The notes under the pieces were generated by a model that worked only from the letters and a program-made list of their open reading frames with translations, ran no database searches and was not told the origin of the DNA. From Oikopleura dioica (lineage: Eukaryota; Chordata; Appendicularia; Copelata; Oikopleuridae), in contig OU015568.1 of the NCBI GenBank assembly GCA_907165135.1, positions 6,208,501 through 6,272,500 on the forward strand: DNA of 64,000 bases, written 5' to 3'. Position numbers and translations under genes: made by a program. Position 1 is the first letter of the stretch. The number at the start of each line of letters is the position of its first letter. This document shows, piece by piece, positions 11,684-24,005 of the stretch.

Positions 11684-13390
11684 ATGATTAGCACGGGCAA
11701 TATTTTCGGGGTGTTTGCGGCGCTCTGTGTCTTTTTCGCTTACTTTTTCTTGGAACTCGAGAGCTTGCAAATTGACAGAAGCTCGCTTGAATTCGGTAGG
11801 GCTAGCTCTTCGCGGCATTTGTTAAATAAAAATTCAGGGCAAAAAATAGTGCTGGAAAAGGTCGATCTTGATTTGACCAAATTATCACCTGAATTCCTGG
11901 CTTCGAAAGAATTCCTCGAAGACGACGAAGTAGACGACGGAGAGGAGTACTACGACGAAGACCCAGATCAATCTCTCAAAACTGATCTCCCAGACGCGAC
12001 AGATGTGTTATCAGGCTCCCCCGAGCCCGATTTCGAAATTCCCTACGAAGACGTCAGCGAGGACGGCACGTGCAAGCCAAAAAGGCATTTTGTCTTTCAT
12101 AAAAAGGAAGAGGGGATCATCTTACGGCGCATTTTACGTAGCGAGGATTTAATTTGAGCTTTGGTGACCCTCATCAAGCATAAATGCGGCTCAACGGCGT
12201 TCCGTTTTATCTTTCAAGCGTATGCGCACAAGCACAGTCTGATCGGGGCTAACTCCATGATCGGGCCATTTCTGGGCGGTTACCCGGGGCGCTTCGACCC
12301 CCGCTTCGTCGGAAAACGGTAAATTAACCCTTTCATCGCACTGCCAAGACAACTTCCTATCCTTTCAGTTACGTTACGTATGACTACTCTGCCAGTCATG
12401 TCCGATTCGATGCAGATGCCTTCAGAAGTGTTTTCCCGGAAGACACGATCTACTTGACTGTGATTAGATCGCCGCTAGAACATTTTGAAAGCACATTCAA
12501 CTTTTTTTACTCAAGACATCATACGCTAAAATCTGCTATGGAACGGAAAAATGACCTGTGTTGCTGGGGAATGCCCTTTGCTGCCGTTTCTGGCTGGGAC
12601 TCGAATCCTATCGGTAAATATCCTTCCTAATCCGGAGTGTTACGTAACTTCAGAATACCTGCGCGCCGCGCCAGAAAAATGGAACATGTCGATTCCCTGG
12701 GCCTCCCGCGGCCGAAACTTCCAGGCTTTCGAACTTGGCTGGGACGTCGACAACGAGTCTCAGGAATACATTGATCATGGATTGCGAATGATGGAAAGCG
12801 ACTTCCATTTGGTGATGATTTCTAATTACTTTTTCGAAAGCCTCGTTTTGTTAAAAGACGCGCTGTGCATGGGAGAAGGGATCGGATCTATAACCAAGTA
12901 TATGTTTACAGCAAGAGTATGCTGATCCCTGGCTCAGACTGGATCGATTTGTATGTTCCGCCGACCAAAGTCAAGCACTATGAGCACGCGCCCTTCACAC
13001 CTGAAGACGTTGAAACCTTCAATTCGTTTTTTCACCAAGATGTTGCGATTTACAACCATTTCAACAAGACTTTTTGGCAGAGGGTTGACGCTTACGGGCG
13101 GGATAGAATGAAGCGCGATGTGGAACATTTGAAAGAAGTTTACAAGCAGTGCGCGGAAAAGACGATTGACTGCTCGCATAAGGGTCACGAAGCGATCAGG
13201 AAGGAAATTCCGGAGAAAGTGCCGAGTGGTTCGGTGGAAGACCTTTTGATGTAAGTTAGGCTCATCAAAAAAGGGATGAGATAATATTTTTAGGTACATG
13301 AAAGAAAATGGAGGAACCTGTGATTGGGGCAAGTTCCCAACTCTTTGGAAAAAATATATGACCAATAGTAAGAAAAAGACCAAGAGCTAA
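11684..13390 (+). CDS. Galactose-3-O-sulfotransferase (GAL3ST family)
   Basis: Type II Golgi protein: short cytosolic start, membrane segment GVFAALCVFFAYFF, acidic stem, then the catalytic domain. Motifs: FVFHK..HKCGSTAFRF (5'-PAPS phosphate loop), TIYLTVIRSPLEHFESTFNFF (3'-phosphate site), NYFFESLVLLKDALC, and FWQRVDAYGRDRM. Exons 11684-12106, 12179-12318, 12369-12613, 12654-13250, 13294-13390. Intron 12107-12178 starts GA and ends AG. A further 42-nt GT-AG stretch (11796-11837) keeps the frame open and may be an optional intron. Near 12871-12873 the frame slips between ALCM and IYNQVYVYS with no room for an intron; one more G in the GGG run would restore it. Transfers sulfate to galactose of glycolipids or glycans. 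Confidence 0.82.
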
Positions 13391-14134
13391 TTGTCAGGAG
13401 CATAGCCAAACTGTTCATACCTTACTTGTTACTGTATTGCTAAATGTACCATGAAATTCTAATCCCTTTCTTCAAACAAGCGTAAATAAAAGCCGAGTTC
13501 ACTAAGTAATAGTAACTGCAGATAACAGTATTGTCTGATCAGCTTAGTCCTTTTACGCGGAAGTAAATGCTCGAAATGATCAAGGGACGAAGCCGCAAGT
13601 GGCCCAAACTGTTGCCTTTTCTAATTTGACAATGGGCCGTGCTCGTCTGATTTAGGACGGGGCAATAAATTCAAAAGCTCGAGGAAAGTTACTTTTTCAA
13701 CCTGTGCGCGGCGAGATCAGTAAAAGGAGGCCACAGTCCTCAGAAATCCACAATTGCTCTTCCGTCGATGACGGAGCAAATTTTGCTGATTGCAAGTACT
13801 TCAATGATGAATCGCTTTATGCCGCTTTGGGTCTAATTGACTATCACGGAAATCTGGAATTTTTTTATTTTTACTCTGTTGTAAATTCTTAGCTTTTGCG
13901 ACATTTATTCCCGAGAAGAAACAATAGTAACTTTTACAGGTCAACCTTTACAGTAGTAAAGTTTTATTCTTACTGTACAAAATTTATTTTCCGCGATAAA
14001 TAATCGAGTTCCCCATAAATCGCTTTTACCAAAATATCAAAGTAACTGCGCTCTATCGGATAAGTAATCTTCTCGATTCTCAATGTTCGATGACCCCTAA
14101 GTGTCAATAAAAATGTTTAACGGAACTGGCGACA
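13391..14134. other. Intergenic
   Basis: Sulfotransferase 3' region with AATAAA at 13485-13490 and no supported gene. A 62-codon frame at 13704-13892 has no recognisable features. Confidence 0.45.
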
Positions 14135-14287
14135 ATGACGGATAACGGCCGTATCGAGGTCCCGACGCAGCGGGTAGCTCCTCCTATGTTCCACGGCGTT
14201 GACTTTGGCCACGTGACTTCCGTCGCCGGAGCAACGGGGTGCCCGGAAATCGAGGTTTTATGCTCTGCTGGGGCTCTTCTCAACTGA
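14135..14287 (+). CDS. Candidate 50-residue ORF, doubtful
   Basis: ATG at 14135 to TGA at 14287 gives 50 codons (MTDNGRIEVPTQRVAPPMFH start). The stretch is clearly GC-richer than the AT-rich DNA on both sides, which is why I list it. No signal peptide, membrane segment or known domain. Could be a short protein, part of a noncoding RNA or a remnant exon. Confidence 0.2.
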   Translation: MTDNGRIEVPTQRVAPPMFHGVDFGHVTSVAGATGCPEIEVLCSAGALLN

Positions 14288-15640
14288 TAACATTGACTTT
14301 TCTGAGAAAAATAAGTTTATCAACTACTCAGCATCAAATTTAGAAATCATCATTTTCAACCCCTCTTTTTCCATTTTCGCCCGTTAGTGTAACATTTGTC
14401 AGATGCGGAAAAGCTGCACGTTTTTGCGCTAATTTATGCATGTCAGACTGCGAATTAATAAGTTAAGAGCATCATCGCGAAAAGCGACTAATTCAGGGGC
14501 GGAACATAAGGGACTCTGTCGGTGCTGAGTCCCTCCCCTCAGCGGCATCGATTTCTGATCAAATGTGACGATAATCTGAGTTATAAGAAGATTTGGTGGA
14601 GCTTTTTTGCTGACGACTTCAAACCTACCCCTGCTCTTTCATGTCGTGAATCCTTCTATAGATTATATTTCCAGAGCTATCCTAGTGACTAGAATTTTCA
14701 GGCCTTTACCACCCCTTAGTAAGAAAATTTTTATTGGGCTGAGAATATCTAATGATTTTTTATTATTAAAAATTTCACGGAAATGCATGGTCGATAATCC
14801 GAAATTCAGATTTATGCAAACGAGGATTGTTTTATTGCGAGTCTGAGTGCCATAAACACATCCGATCGGTCTAATTTCGAACACTCGCGCATTCGAAATT
14901 TCCCTCCCTGTCCATCGATCGCGAATTATAAAAAGTCCAGAAAGCTAGAGCAAGGAGAATTGCAATTAGTAGTCGTCACACCCTCTCAGCTTACGCAAAT
15001 TGGCGAAATCAAACAAGAACAAGATGGGGACACTTGAGTTGATCTTTCCGACAAAAAATACTCCCCAAAACATATGGCATCCTGTCCGATTTCGAAGACT
15101 CTTTCAAATAATGAAATTTGCCTCGGCGTATCAAACCACTTGAGCGGAATTAAGTGAAACTTATGTCCGTCTGCTACTAAACCAAATTTCGGTACACTTC
15201 TTTCTTGAATGATATAGGCAATATTTTCTATATTTTCATCCTTGATTTACTTAGAAGTTCCTCGACACAAGAAGGCGATAAATAAATCCGCATATTTCAA
15301 GTAGCAAGAATCGAGGCCTTGTTTTATTTTTATTGACTTGTTGTTATCCCTAGTCGTATTTAGAGCTAGTTACTTAGACACACAAATCTAATGCTCGCTT
15401 AGCCAATTTCGATCCGTCTTCGGATAAGTGACCTGTCACTAATGATTCCCCAAATCTCACTTCTCGTCTCCCATATGCTCTCCTAATATCCTTACACATC
15501 GCTTTTGAATATGCAAATGACCAAGTAACTCAACAAATAAAGAAACACCAACTTCAATTTGTGCATAGTAAAGTATATTATTTACAAGTTCAAAGGGGAG
15601 AAGTAAGCATAAGAAACAGGAAAGAAAAAAAGAGTCTTTT
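14288..15640. other. Intergenic, downstream of neurogenin
   Basis: AT-rich, no gene recognised. May hold neurogenin 3' UTR near 15310-15640 and regulatory DNA, but I see no specific element. Confidence 0.45.
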
Positions 15641-16510
15641 TTACATAGTCGGGAATTCTGATACTGGTCGTGGTGGTTCTTCGCAGGCGTAGGGAGTCGG
15701 AATGTCCGAGCCAGGCATTGCCATTTGCTGGCTGAAGTGAGGATTCATCATTGGGTGGCCAAGTTGTTGGTAGGGAAGAGGAGCTGGTGGGTACTGCTGT
15801 CCAGCGTGGTGCATCGAAACTCCCATTCCGACTGGGGATTGCTGGTGGTAGCCAGTGGCGTTAGAATGATCCGGAGAAAAAGAAACTCCTCCTTCGAACT
15901 TTCCTGCTTCGGGTGTTGGGTAACCAGGTGAGCCGATGTTTCGATGCCCTTCTGGAGAATCAGCGAAGCCAGAATCGTTGGCGATGCTTTCGTAGTGAGA
16001 CTGGGTCTGGTTCTGGTCGAATGTGTGAGGTGGAATGTGGCCACTTGCCATCGAGCTTGGTGGGACTTGCGGGATGAAAGAGTTTGGATCGGCCTGTGGA
16101 AACATCGAGGCGGCGTAGGGATCGTTCATTCCTTGCATGGGGTTCATCATTTCGTTTCGCATTCCAGGGGGCATGTCGAAGTCTACTCCTTCTTTCTCGA
16201 GCATGTTGGTAAGGGCGTAGATGTAGGAGTAGGCGAAGCGAAGAGTTTCGATCTTCGTAAGTCGGGACTCGTCGGGGTAAGTTGGCAAGACAGCTCTGAG
16301 CTCGTCCAAAGCGTCGTTGAGACCGTGCATTCGATTTCGCTCTCGATCGTTGGCCTTGCATCGGCGGACTTGCTTGATGATGCTCTTTGGGTTGTCTGGA
16401 GACACGTCTCGGCGACGTTTTCGACCACGACTGGCTTTTTGAGGAGCAGGAGCAGCTGCTTCTGGGGTAGGAGTGTTCGGCATAGGCTCTGTTTTTGGAG
16501 TAGTGTTCAT
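15641..16510 (-). CDS. NEUROG: Neurogenin-type bHLH transcription factor
   Basis: Single exon, 289 residues, as usual for neurogenins. The bHLH domain (about residues 48-105) reads [20 protein letters not shown], then [20 protein letters not shown] and [14 protein letters not shown], with the neurogenin/NeuroD signature [10 protein letters not shown] basic RGRKRRR nuclear signal precedes it, and the C-terminal half is rich in Pro, Gln, His and Met. Family role: proneural activator on E-boxes as heterodimer with E proteins. Neighbouring gaps are the longest so far, as expected for a developmental regulator. Some atonal-class relative is possible but neurogenin fits best. Confidence 0.9.
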   Translation of the reverse strand: MNTTPKTEPMPNTPTPEAAAPAPQKASRGRKRRRDVSPDNPKSIIKQVRRCKANDRERNRMHGLNDALDELRAVLPTYPDESRLTKIETLRFAYSYIYALTNMLEKEGVDFDMPPGMRNEMMNPMQGMNDPYAASMFPQADPNSFIPQVPPSSMASGHIPPHTFDQNQTQSHYESIANDSGFADSPEGHRNIGSPGYPTPEAGKFEGGVSFSPDHSNATGYHQQSPVGMGVSMHHAGQQYPPAPLPYQQLGHPMMNPHFSQQMAMPGSDIPTPYACEEPPRPVSEFPTM

Positions 16511-17043
16511 TTTGTTTTCTTGGAAAAGCTTTTTTGTTTTGAGGACTGTGTTTTAGTTTTTGATTTTTCCACAAGCAATATTGGGAGTTTTATGCGCCGC
16601 GGGGATAGCGCCTCCAGCGAGGGCGCCAGGGGCGGAGGATTGGACGAGGATCCACGGGCACGCGCTTGCTTAGCTGAAACTCTCGCACGCCACTCTCAAA
16701 AACCATCGATCGTAAAAGAAGAAATGAACAAGCTTATCTGTGTATAAAGTTATTTCTTGGTAGATTTGTTGATACTCAAGGGTTGCTTTTGCGTAGAAAA
16801 GACTAAGAGCATGATTCTCTTTTTTATACTCTTCTAAGCCGGGATACTGGTTCATTCTTTGAGATTAACAGTCTTCAAGATATATTATGATTCCGTAATT
16901 GTATAATTGTTGCACCAAAGAACTTGATTGAAAAGTGTTATATAGTTATTCCGAAAAAGGTAAGATTTCTTAAATATATATTCTCCTTGTTTCGGAAGGA
17001 AGCTATGGTGTTGAACCATCTTGGACATCTTTACGAGGTGTAG
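16511..17043. other. Neurogenin upstream region
   Basis: Shared 5' flank between neurogenin (minus) and the next plus-strand frame. No coding frame on the minus strand; likely holds the neurogenin promoter. Confidence 0.4.
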
Positions 17044-17322
17044 ATGCCTATCACAGCGGGAAGTGGTGACAGTGGCCCGGTTTATTGTGACACGTACAGT
17101 GCTATTACCGCGAGCTCGAGCAAATCTGACTTTGATATCGCCACAAGATCAAAACGCGCGCCGCATCGGGTGCAATATGTCGACTACTTTTTTCAGCGAG
17201 AACCTGCCGTACTACAAATCGATACTTTTTTCCCTGCTGAAATTGAACAAAAAGAGAAGAAGAGGGGACACACTTTTGTTTCTGACTGGTGCACTTTGAT
17301 CTATTCCCCGCTGAAAAATTAA
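17044..17322 (+). CDS. Hypothetical 92-residue ORF, doubtful
   Basis: ATG at 17044 lies right behind gtgtag, so it could be a trans-spliced start. The product has no signal peptide, membrane segment or domain I know. An overlapping frame of the same length (17021-17299) weakens the case. Listed as a possibility only. Confidence 0.22.
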   Translation: MPITAGSGDSGPVYCDTYSAITASSSKSDFDIATRSKRAPHRVQYVDYFFQREPAVLQIDTFFPAEIEQKEKKRGHTFVSDWCTLIYSPLKN

Positions 17323-17564
17323 TGATTTCATACTTTATCAGTAGCTTGGCCAAGGAAGAATTTGAAGAATCCCTATTCTTCGACTACATGAACAGGATAC
17401 TCCTTTTCGTGATCTGGTTCTATTCCTTCTGATTTCTCAGGATCAAAAAATCATCCACGATTTCAACTCGCGCTTTCAGCTTTTCAGTTGATTTTTTCAT
17501 GATTTCGGCCCAGTTCAATTTGTAATTTTACTGAGCCGACGTTTTCGAAAGAAAAAGACTCAAA

Positions 17565-18581
17565 ATGAAGCGGTTCAAAGAGAAAATCAACGGATCGGAT
17601 CCGAACTGGTCGGTAATTGGAATCGGAACAATCGGAACTTCTGAGTTCATTTGCGGAAAATGCATCAAAATCGTTGACGATCCCGTTCGAACAGCTTGTT
17701 GCGACTCACTCCTCTGTCGACTTTGTGCTCTTTCTGAGAACAATCCGTTTGTTTGTCGGTACTGCTACTGTATCTTCACGGCGGATGAGCCACTGGAATA
17801 CAAGGAGGTCTCAAAGTTCTTTCTGCAAATTCTCAATTCGACAGTTATCCAGTGCTCTACAGATCAATGCAAGGCAAGTGAAAAAGAAAGCTCCCTTCTT
17901 TTAATGTCTATTCAGGAGAAATTTGCATATTTTCGCCGAGAAGTGCATCTTGAATACAAATGCAATGGCCACAAACGGTAGAGTACCGACTTTTCATACT
18001 GGACTAGTGATTTAGTTGCGAGCAATGCCGGGAAGAGTACATCGTCAAAAACAAGCACATCTGCGTGCGAACTGTTCGATCTGTCATTGAAGAAATCGAA
18101 AATGACGCTACTGTAAGACTCTTTTTTTAATAAACGGATTGCCAGTGATTTTTTCAGATTCCTGCCGATCTGAAAGAAAAGCATTTTTACGAGTACATGA
18201 TGAAAATGAGCGGCTATGCGAAAGGGCCAAAGCCCTCGAAGTTGTCAATTGAAATGATGAATGAAAAGATGGATATCGAGGGCGCTTCTCTTGTCGAAAT
18301 CCCAGCATCGTCTTTTTACAACGAAATGGAAGTAGCTGAGAACTTCGATGAAGGAATAGAATCATCTTTGCTTACAGACAGGTAAATAAATTGAAATGAT
18401 AAATTTAGAATAAAACAAGTGTACTCTAGCTTTTCTGAATTGACGATATAGATTATTTGACGTCCCCGACGACGGCGCAATGGATACCGAGATGGACTTT
18501 TCAGACTTTGATTCAGAACTGGATTTATTCTTTGAAAATGGATACAAGCAAGAAATTTTATCCTCCCTGCCAATTAGTTAG
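17565..18581 (+). CDS. RING-finger protein with acidic C-terminus
   Basis: Exons 17565-17873, 17916-17977, 18016-18112, 18158-18381, 18452-18581. The first intron is GC-AG with donor GCAAGT, 42 nt and frame-neutral. Residues about 28-70 form a TRAF-like RING (FICGKCIKIVDDP, CCDSLLCRLC, FVCRYC), followed by further Cys/His pairs (CNGHKRCEQC...NKHIC) that could be a second zinc module. The rest is a linker and a strongly acidic tail (DTEMDFSDFDSELDLFF) resembling an activation or docking segment. Probably an E3 ubiquitin ligase; family not identified. Confidence 0.68.
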
Positions 18582-20161
18582 CAAACAATAAACTGCAATT
18601 TCCCATGCTATTTCGAACAAGAGCGTTTATTGACTCTCCATAATTTCCGGCAGTAACAAATCTGAGCAGGAGCAGAGCACGAGCAGGAATATTTTTGTTT
18701 ATCCGGATATTTAGTAATCCCCGGATCAGTATTTGCTTCAACTTCCTGATCCATCATCATATTTCTTTCGCCTGATTTCCTCGTGTGGTTTTTGGGGAGT
18801 CGGAATCGATGCGCTAAATGAAGCTAAACTAAATTTCTCGTCGTTGTTGTCCTACTAGATAATCGATTATTAGAAACGAAGTCTAAAATTTTGAGGTCTT
18901 TAGGTTGATTAGACATATCGACGATGATGGAATGCGATACTCTTTTCTGGGCTCGCCAACCTGTGTAGAAAACCTGAGTCAGGGCCTAAGGGATCTGCGT
19001 AGCCTGACTCAGGTTTTCTACACAGTTTTTCGACCCAGACTTGAGGTTTTCTTCTCAAAAATGTTGAAAGAGAGAGTACCTTTCCTGATCCATTTCAAAT
19101 TGGATTAACATCAAAGCCCGCTTATTCCTACAAACTCCAGGGGCCCCTCTCTTATCATATCCCCTTCCCTCTTTATATTCGCGGGTATATTTTAATTTAA
19201 TAATTTCGCCGCGGGTGGCTTTGCAGCTGAGGCGGCCGTGCCCAATTGATGCCGCGCGCTCCCTCTTTGAGCTTGCTCAGGACTCACCTGCACCCCCCGC
19301 TGAATGTTACAACCTTCAAATAAAAGATATAACTCACTCCATCGATTGGGGGCGAGGAGATATCGGCAGAAATGTCATCATATCCCGCCGGTACCGCCAC
19401 AGGGATAAACTCGAAACAAATCTAACTGATATTAACGCCCCGCTCTCTAGGATGCCAAGTCCCTCATTTTAATTGAATCAATTCTAACTGAAATATAACT
19501 TATATTATATAAGGTTCTCAACTAGAGAGCAGGAAAATGAACATCGGTAATGCCAAGCTCAGCAGGTTAAAAATATAAACTAATCGTTCCCCGGCGCCAG
19601 ATTTGTCAGAATATGTCGCGGAAAACATATGCCTAGAGAGACCTTCATTTTTGAAAAAGAAAAATGACAGACTTGCCGTTGAATGAATTAATTCCAAATG
19701 AATCGCGTCAATTTTGAGGAACTGTCGAAAATGCTCGAAGTGATTGTTGTTCTTCTTGGTGATCGATATAATGAGGATATTCTGAGTCGCGCTCGGTGAA
19801 CCTGCCAGTAAATCCGCCTGCTCGCCGACTGATTACGCCACGTGAGGTTCCGACGATTATCCACTAGAAGTAACTAACGGCCGAGAGGGATTTTCACAGC
19901 TTTTTCAAGATACTTTTTGAGACAATATTTGTCGGTAGACTCTTTCAAGCGCTCTGTTTCAAAGATATTTTCAGTTGCAATTTGCAATTAGTTTATTCTT
20001 CAGGATCAGATTTATATTTCATATCCGAAACAGATTCTTCGCCGGAGCTTCGATTTGAACAGTCAAAAGTCTTGCCAGAAGCCAGTGCTAATGTTCCCTG
20101 CCTCAATTTCCACATATTTTTCGATCTAAAATATGCTTAACGCTTTTCCCTCATATCATCT
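18582..20161. other. Intergenic with one palindromic repeat copy
   Basis: No gene supported. Contains the palindromic repeat at 18961-19025. Frames at 19215-19472 show no features. Confidence 0.5.
18961..19025. repeat. Palindromic MITE-like repeat, copy 1 (65 bp)
   Basis: Perfect 23-bp ends: CTGTGTAGAAAACCTGAGTC continues into AGG and is mirrored by CCTGACTCAGGTTTTCTACA at the right end, with a short loop. Each arm contains TGAGTCA. Same family as copies at 27067, 28964, 33840, 39908 and 41017. Confidence 0.9.
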
Positions 20162-23100
20162 TTACGTTGGGCTTTGATTCAAAGCAGCCATTTTGCTCAT
20201 TCGTTGGAGTTTGGAACGAGCATCTTTTGCGTTCTTCTGCTTGCTATACGGAGTTGCTGTTCGGACATCGTCGATGACTTTGGAGCGGAAAGTTGTTAGA
20301 TCCTGAAAAATTGGTTCCGAAGAATTTGTTTTCGGCAAAAACCTGTTTTAGTTCAGAAACATCGTTTTCAGTCAAAGTTCTTTTTCGTGTCCTTCGTTGA
20401 CTTTTGCTTGAATGTATCGCCTAATCAATAAAAGTGACAATCGAAATGAAAATTGTGAACCTGATGAGCTTGTGGATGACCTCTTGGTAGACTCGTTGGC
20501 TTTCAGAAGGTGTAGTTTCATTGTTTACTCGAGCAGCGTTGTTGTCAGGCCACCAGGACTTTCCGATGAATGTTTCAAAGAGATCATAGATTGGCTCAGA
20601 TGTTGGAATGATGTTGAAGGGTGGCGGCAACGGACTCAATCATGAGAACAAGAGAGCTTGTTGACTTCTTACCTTGATTCTTCAAAATAAGTTAGCCAAA
20701 GCTTTGACCTCGCGAATTTCCATTCAATATCGGCGTGATCAGCGATGAATTGGTAGGAATTGTTCATCATTGCGATGAGTACATTGATCAAGACGATGAC
20801 ATTGATCAGGTTGTAGACTCCGAACATAGTCGCGCCAACCCATTTCGTGATAAAATGCTAGAAAATAACCCCTTTTCGTCGCGACTAGACAATACCTCTG
20901 GCTCAAGGTCTGTGACATATAAGTTCACAAGACCGAAGCAGCTCCAGTAAAGCGATTCCATCGCATGAAAAAGCGTCGAAAACGCATTATTTTGCTTTTC
21001 GCACATGAGGCCGTAACAAACCGTCGTGTTTCCATAAGTTCGGTGGCCCTCGTGAACTTCGTATTCGTGAACGACTTTGTGCGGACTGTCGCCAGTGTAG
21101 ATACCCGCGTTTCCGTATTTGTAGTACAGTTGGTTCAGCCCATTGGCGAAGGCAAAAAGGACGAGGAACCAGATCATGAGGAATTTTGAGATGTCAAACA
21201 ACATCCGTCCGAGGGAGATTTGAATCGGGCCCATGTGCACATTCGAGTTAAAAAGATAAACTGAGGGGGGATTAATTCGATTCAGGGGAAAAACTTACTG
21301 AGTCGAAGAAAACTGAAAATATTCGCAACAGAAAAGAGCGCCTCTGAAATGAGTGTTGGGTGAAGCGGGTCCCACTCCACTCTGCTCAGTCGATGATCGT
21401 GGGGAATATCTTTGTGGAGCAAGTAGGCGCAGAGTTTCGTTGAAATCGTAGCGAGGTACAAAGAATTCATGAAGAAGTCCATGACGTTCCATCTGTCGTT
21501 GACGTAATCATTTGCGCCGCCAGACCAAAGCTGTCCGATTTCCGCGGCGATCAGGGAAATTATCCAAGGAAGGAGAATCCATTCGATTGTTGATGGTGGA
21601 GGTCCGGGATCGTCCCCTGCATGGTCGACTTTGACTTGCGAGGCGAGGACAAGGAGAGCAAGAAACGTGAGATAGGAAGCGGTCCCGACGATAAATTTCA
21701 TAAACGGTCGACAAATCAGCTGTCCAGCGGATGATTTTGGAAAGAGAATGTGAATAATGCAGAGCATTGGCCAAAATAGCCCGATGAGCAGCGAGTAGAG
21801 CAACTTCAGTCCCCAATGCATTCGCCTCCAGCCATAAACGCCTTCGTACCAAAGAGTTGAAACGAGTTGCTGGCAGTTGGGCTGAGCGACGAAGTGTTTT
21901 TGATTGAAATGGACGGCTAGCCGAAGGGCTGAAAGAATTCCGCTGTTTGGGAGGGCGTCGGTTTCGTCTGAGTAGTTGAGGATTGTTTGAAGTTCCTTGC
22001 TGCTGCGGGTTTGGTCGAGGACTTCTTTCGCGAAAATCTGAAAAGAAGATATTCGATTGTCTTCAATTTTAACTTAATTTTGACTAACCTCGCATTGAAC
22101 AGAAAGCTCTTCATAATCGCTCCTGAATTCATTCTCCACCTGGCTCAGCTCTCTCAACTCGAAGCTGAGCTTGAACGCCGTTCTGATGGGAAACTCAGAG
22201 CTGAGCGCAATCAAGTACGGACAAGCGAGAGCTTTGTAAAGATTCAACCGCGATTTGGAAAATCTAAGCGAGTCTTTTGACATTTGACTGATGCACACTT
22301 CGCAGCCGCAGCGAACATCGTGCGGTCTTTTCAGACTTGTGCCCTCGAAGAGGAGCAGTTTTAGGATCTCGTAGTTGTTGACGTGCGCGGCGAGGATGAT
22401 GGGCGTCATTTCGGAGTCGTAGTCGGACTCGGTCGGACCAGTATTTGTCGACAGATGCTGGAATTAGGAGTTGTTTCAGGATTTTTATAATTTTCAGATG
22501 GCTTTGTTCAGAAGATGGTGATCCGGTCTGGGCTAAGAGCGAGAGCCGGACGAATATCGACTGATGTGTGGTCATTTATGGGTACGTTAGCACGGATCAA
22601 AGCGATTTGCCGCCAAGTCCGCGACTCTAATTCGCAGCCAATCTTGTAGTTACCTCATTCCGAGGGAAAAAAAGGGCGTGCCCAACCATTTTTATCAACA
22701 ATTATGGTTTTTGGTCATAAATATTTTTGACCTTTTTATGATAATCAATCGGATTTATGGTGTTTGTAAAATACTAATTATGATGGTTTGTTGGTTTATT
22801 ACTGTATTTACCTTGCACATTTTTTTCTGTGCCTTCATCTGAATCAAGATCATTTTCACCACGGAGACGTTTTGCTTCCTAATCGCGTAGAGCAGCGTGT
22901 CAATCATCGCGATTTCAAATTTGACCAGGACTTCTACCATCGCCATCTTCGAAAATATAGTATTTTCAGGCTCAAGACACAATAACGTACATTATTAGCA
23001 TCAGCGGCGATAAAGAGAGCGCTTCGGCCAAGCTCATCTTTGCAGCTCGTGTCAAAGTCGTCGTTGTTGTTTTCGAGGAAGTCTTCGACTTCAGATGCGA

Positions 23101-23751
23101 TTCCGCTTGAGACTATCGCTAGAAATTCGTTTTCTTTTTCACCGTGGCGTTCATCTGGGTGTCTCATTTGCTTGAAAGAAGTTTAGAATACGATATCGTA
23201 TGTATAATCGTTACAACGCTTTTAATCCAACAAGACGAATGTATTTTCATAGAATTTCATCAATTACTGCGATAAAAAATTCCATACTTACATGAAGTTG
23301 AATGATGTTATGATTCTCACTATCTTCCAACTCCCTCGTTTCCGCCGTCTTCCCTAAAGTACCAGACTGAGTCTCATCGCCATCAACTTTGACAAAAGAA
23401 CTCCTCCTCGAATAATTTTTCGAGGCCATGCTAGACCGCTGGGTGTCGATCAAATTTGAGATTCTCAGAGATTCTCTGTTCAATTTTCCGACAAATTTAG
23501 GCATTTTTCAAGGCTTTCTAAGCAAATGTTTGTTGCTTCAAAGAATAGAACTTTGTTCAGAGCGGAGCAAAGTCGAGAAAAGAATGACATTGAGCCGACT
23601 TACCCGGTAATGAAGTGCCCATCGATCGAGCTGGCGAGGGACTGCCGATGAATACAGTAGAAGGTGTCTGAATCAATTTCCTCTTTTTGTGAAAAGAAAA
23701 GAGCGAACCGTTTTCTGCGCCTTGAGCATCTTTGTTTGTATATTCTGCCAT
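20162..23751 (-). CDS. TRPC: TRPC-type cation channel
   Basis: Exons (minus order) 23751-23604, about 23473-23292, 23170-22991, 22946-22812, 22457-22089, 22037-21299, 21260-20896, 20857-20673, 20634-20461, 20420-20343, 20302-20162. Ankyrin repeats ([33 protein letters not shown]), the conserved VRCGCEVC and [20 protein letters not shown] blocks, six membrane segments, pore region ([16 protein letters not shown]), S6 and the TRP box [14 protein letters not shown] identify TRPC. The C-terminus has [10 protein letters not shown] and RYIQAK. Within exon 10 the frame breaks at the T run 20381-20385 (A5 on the coding strand); one extra A would rejoin both conserved halves. Acceptor of exon 2 is inferred. 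Receptor-operated, calcium-permeable plasma-membrane channel. Confidence 0.93.
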
Positions 23752-24005
23752 CCCTTTGTCATCTTTCTACTCTATATATTTCTCTGACTTTGAAGAAACA
23801 ATCCACTACGTCCACTTTGTGCCTCTGTATGTACGCATGTGAGTTGATCTAATTCATGGATTCTGCGGCGGGATTAATTAAAACCCATTTTGCTAATGGA
23901 AATTATATTTAGTGCACTGCCAAGTCTCCTCCCTGCTTCCCACTGTTTGTCAAAAATAAATAAATAGTTTATTGAGTGTCTTTTATACAGTAATAGTTTC
24001 AAAAT

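Noticed and set aside
15944-16747. 267-codon plus-strand frame opposite neurogenin
   Set aside because: Antisense shadow of the neurogenin exon; Trp/Val-rich translation typical of reverse-strand reading.
19215-19472. 85-codon frame between the RING gene and TRPC
   Set aside because: No start context, domain or splice partners.
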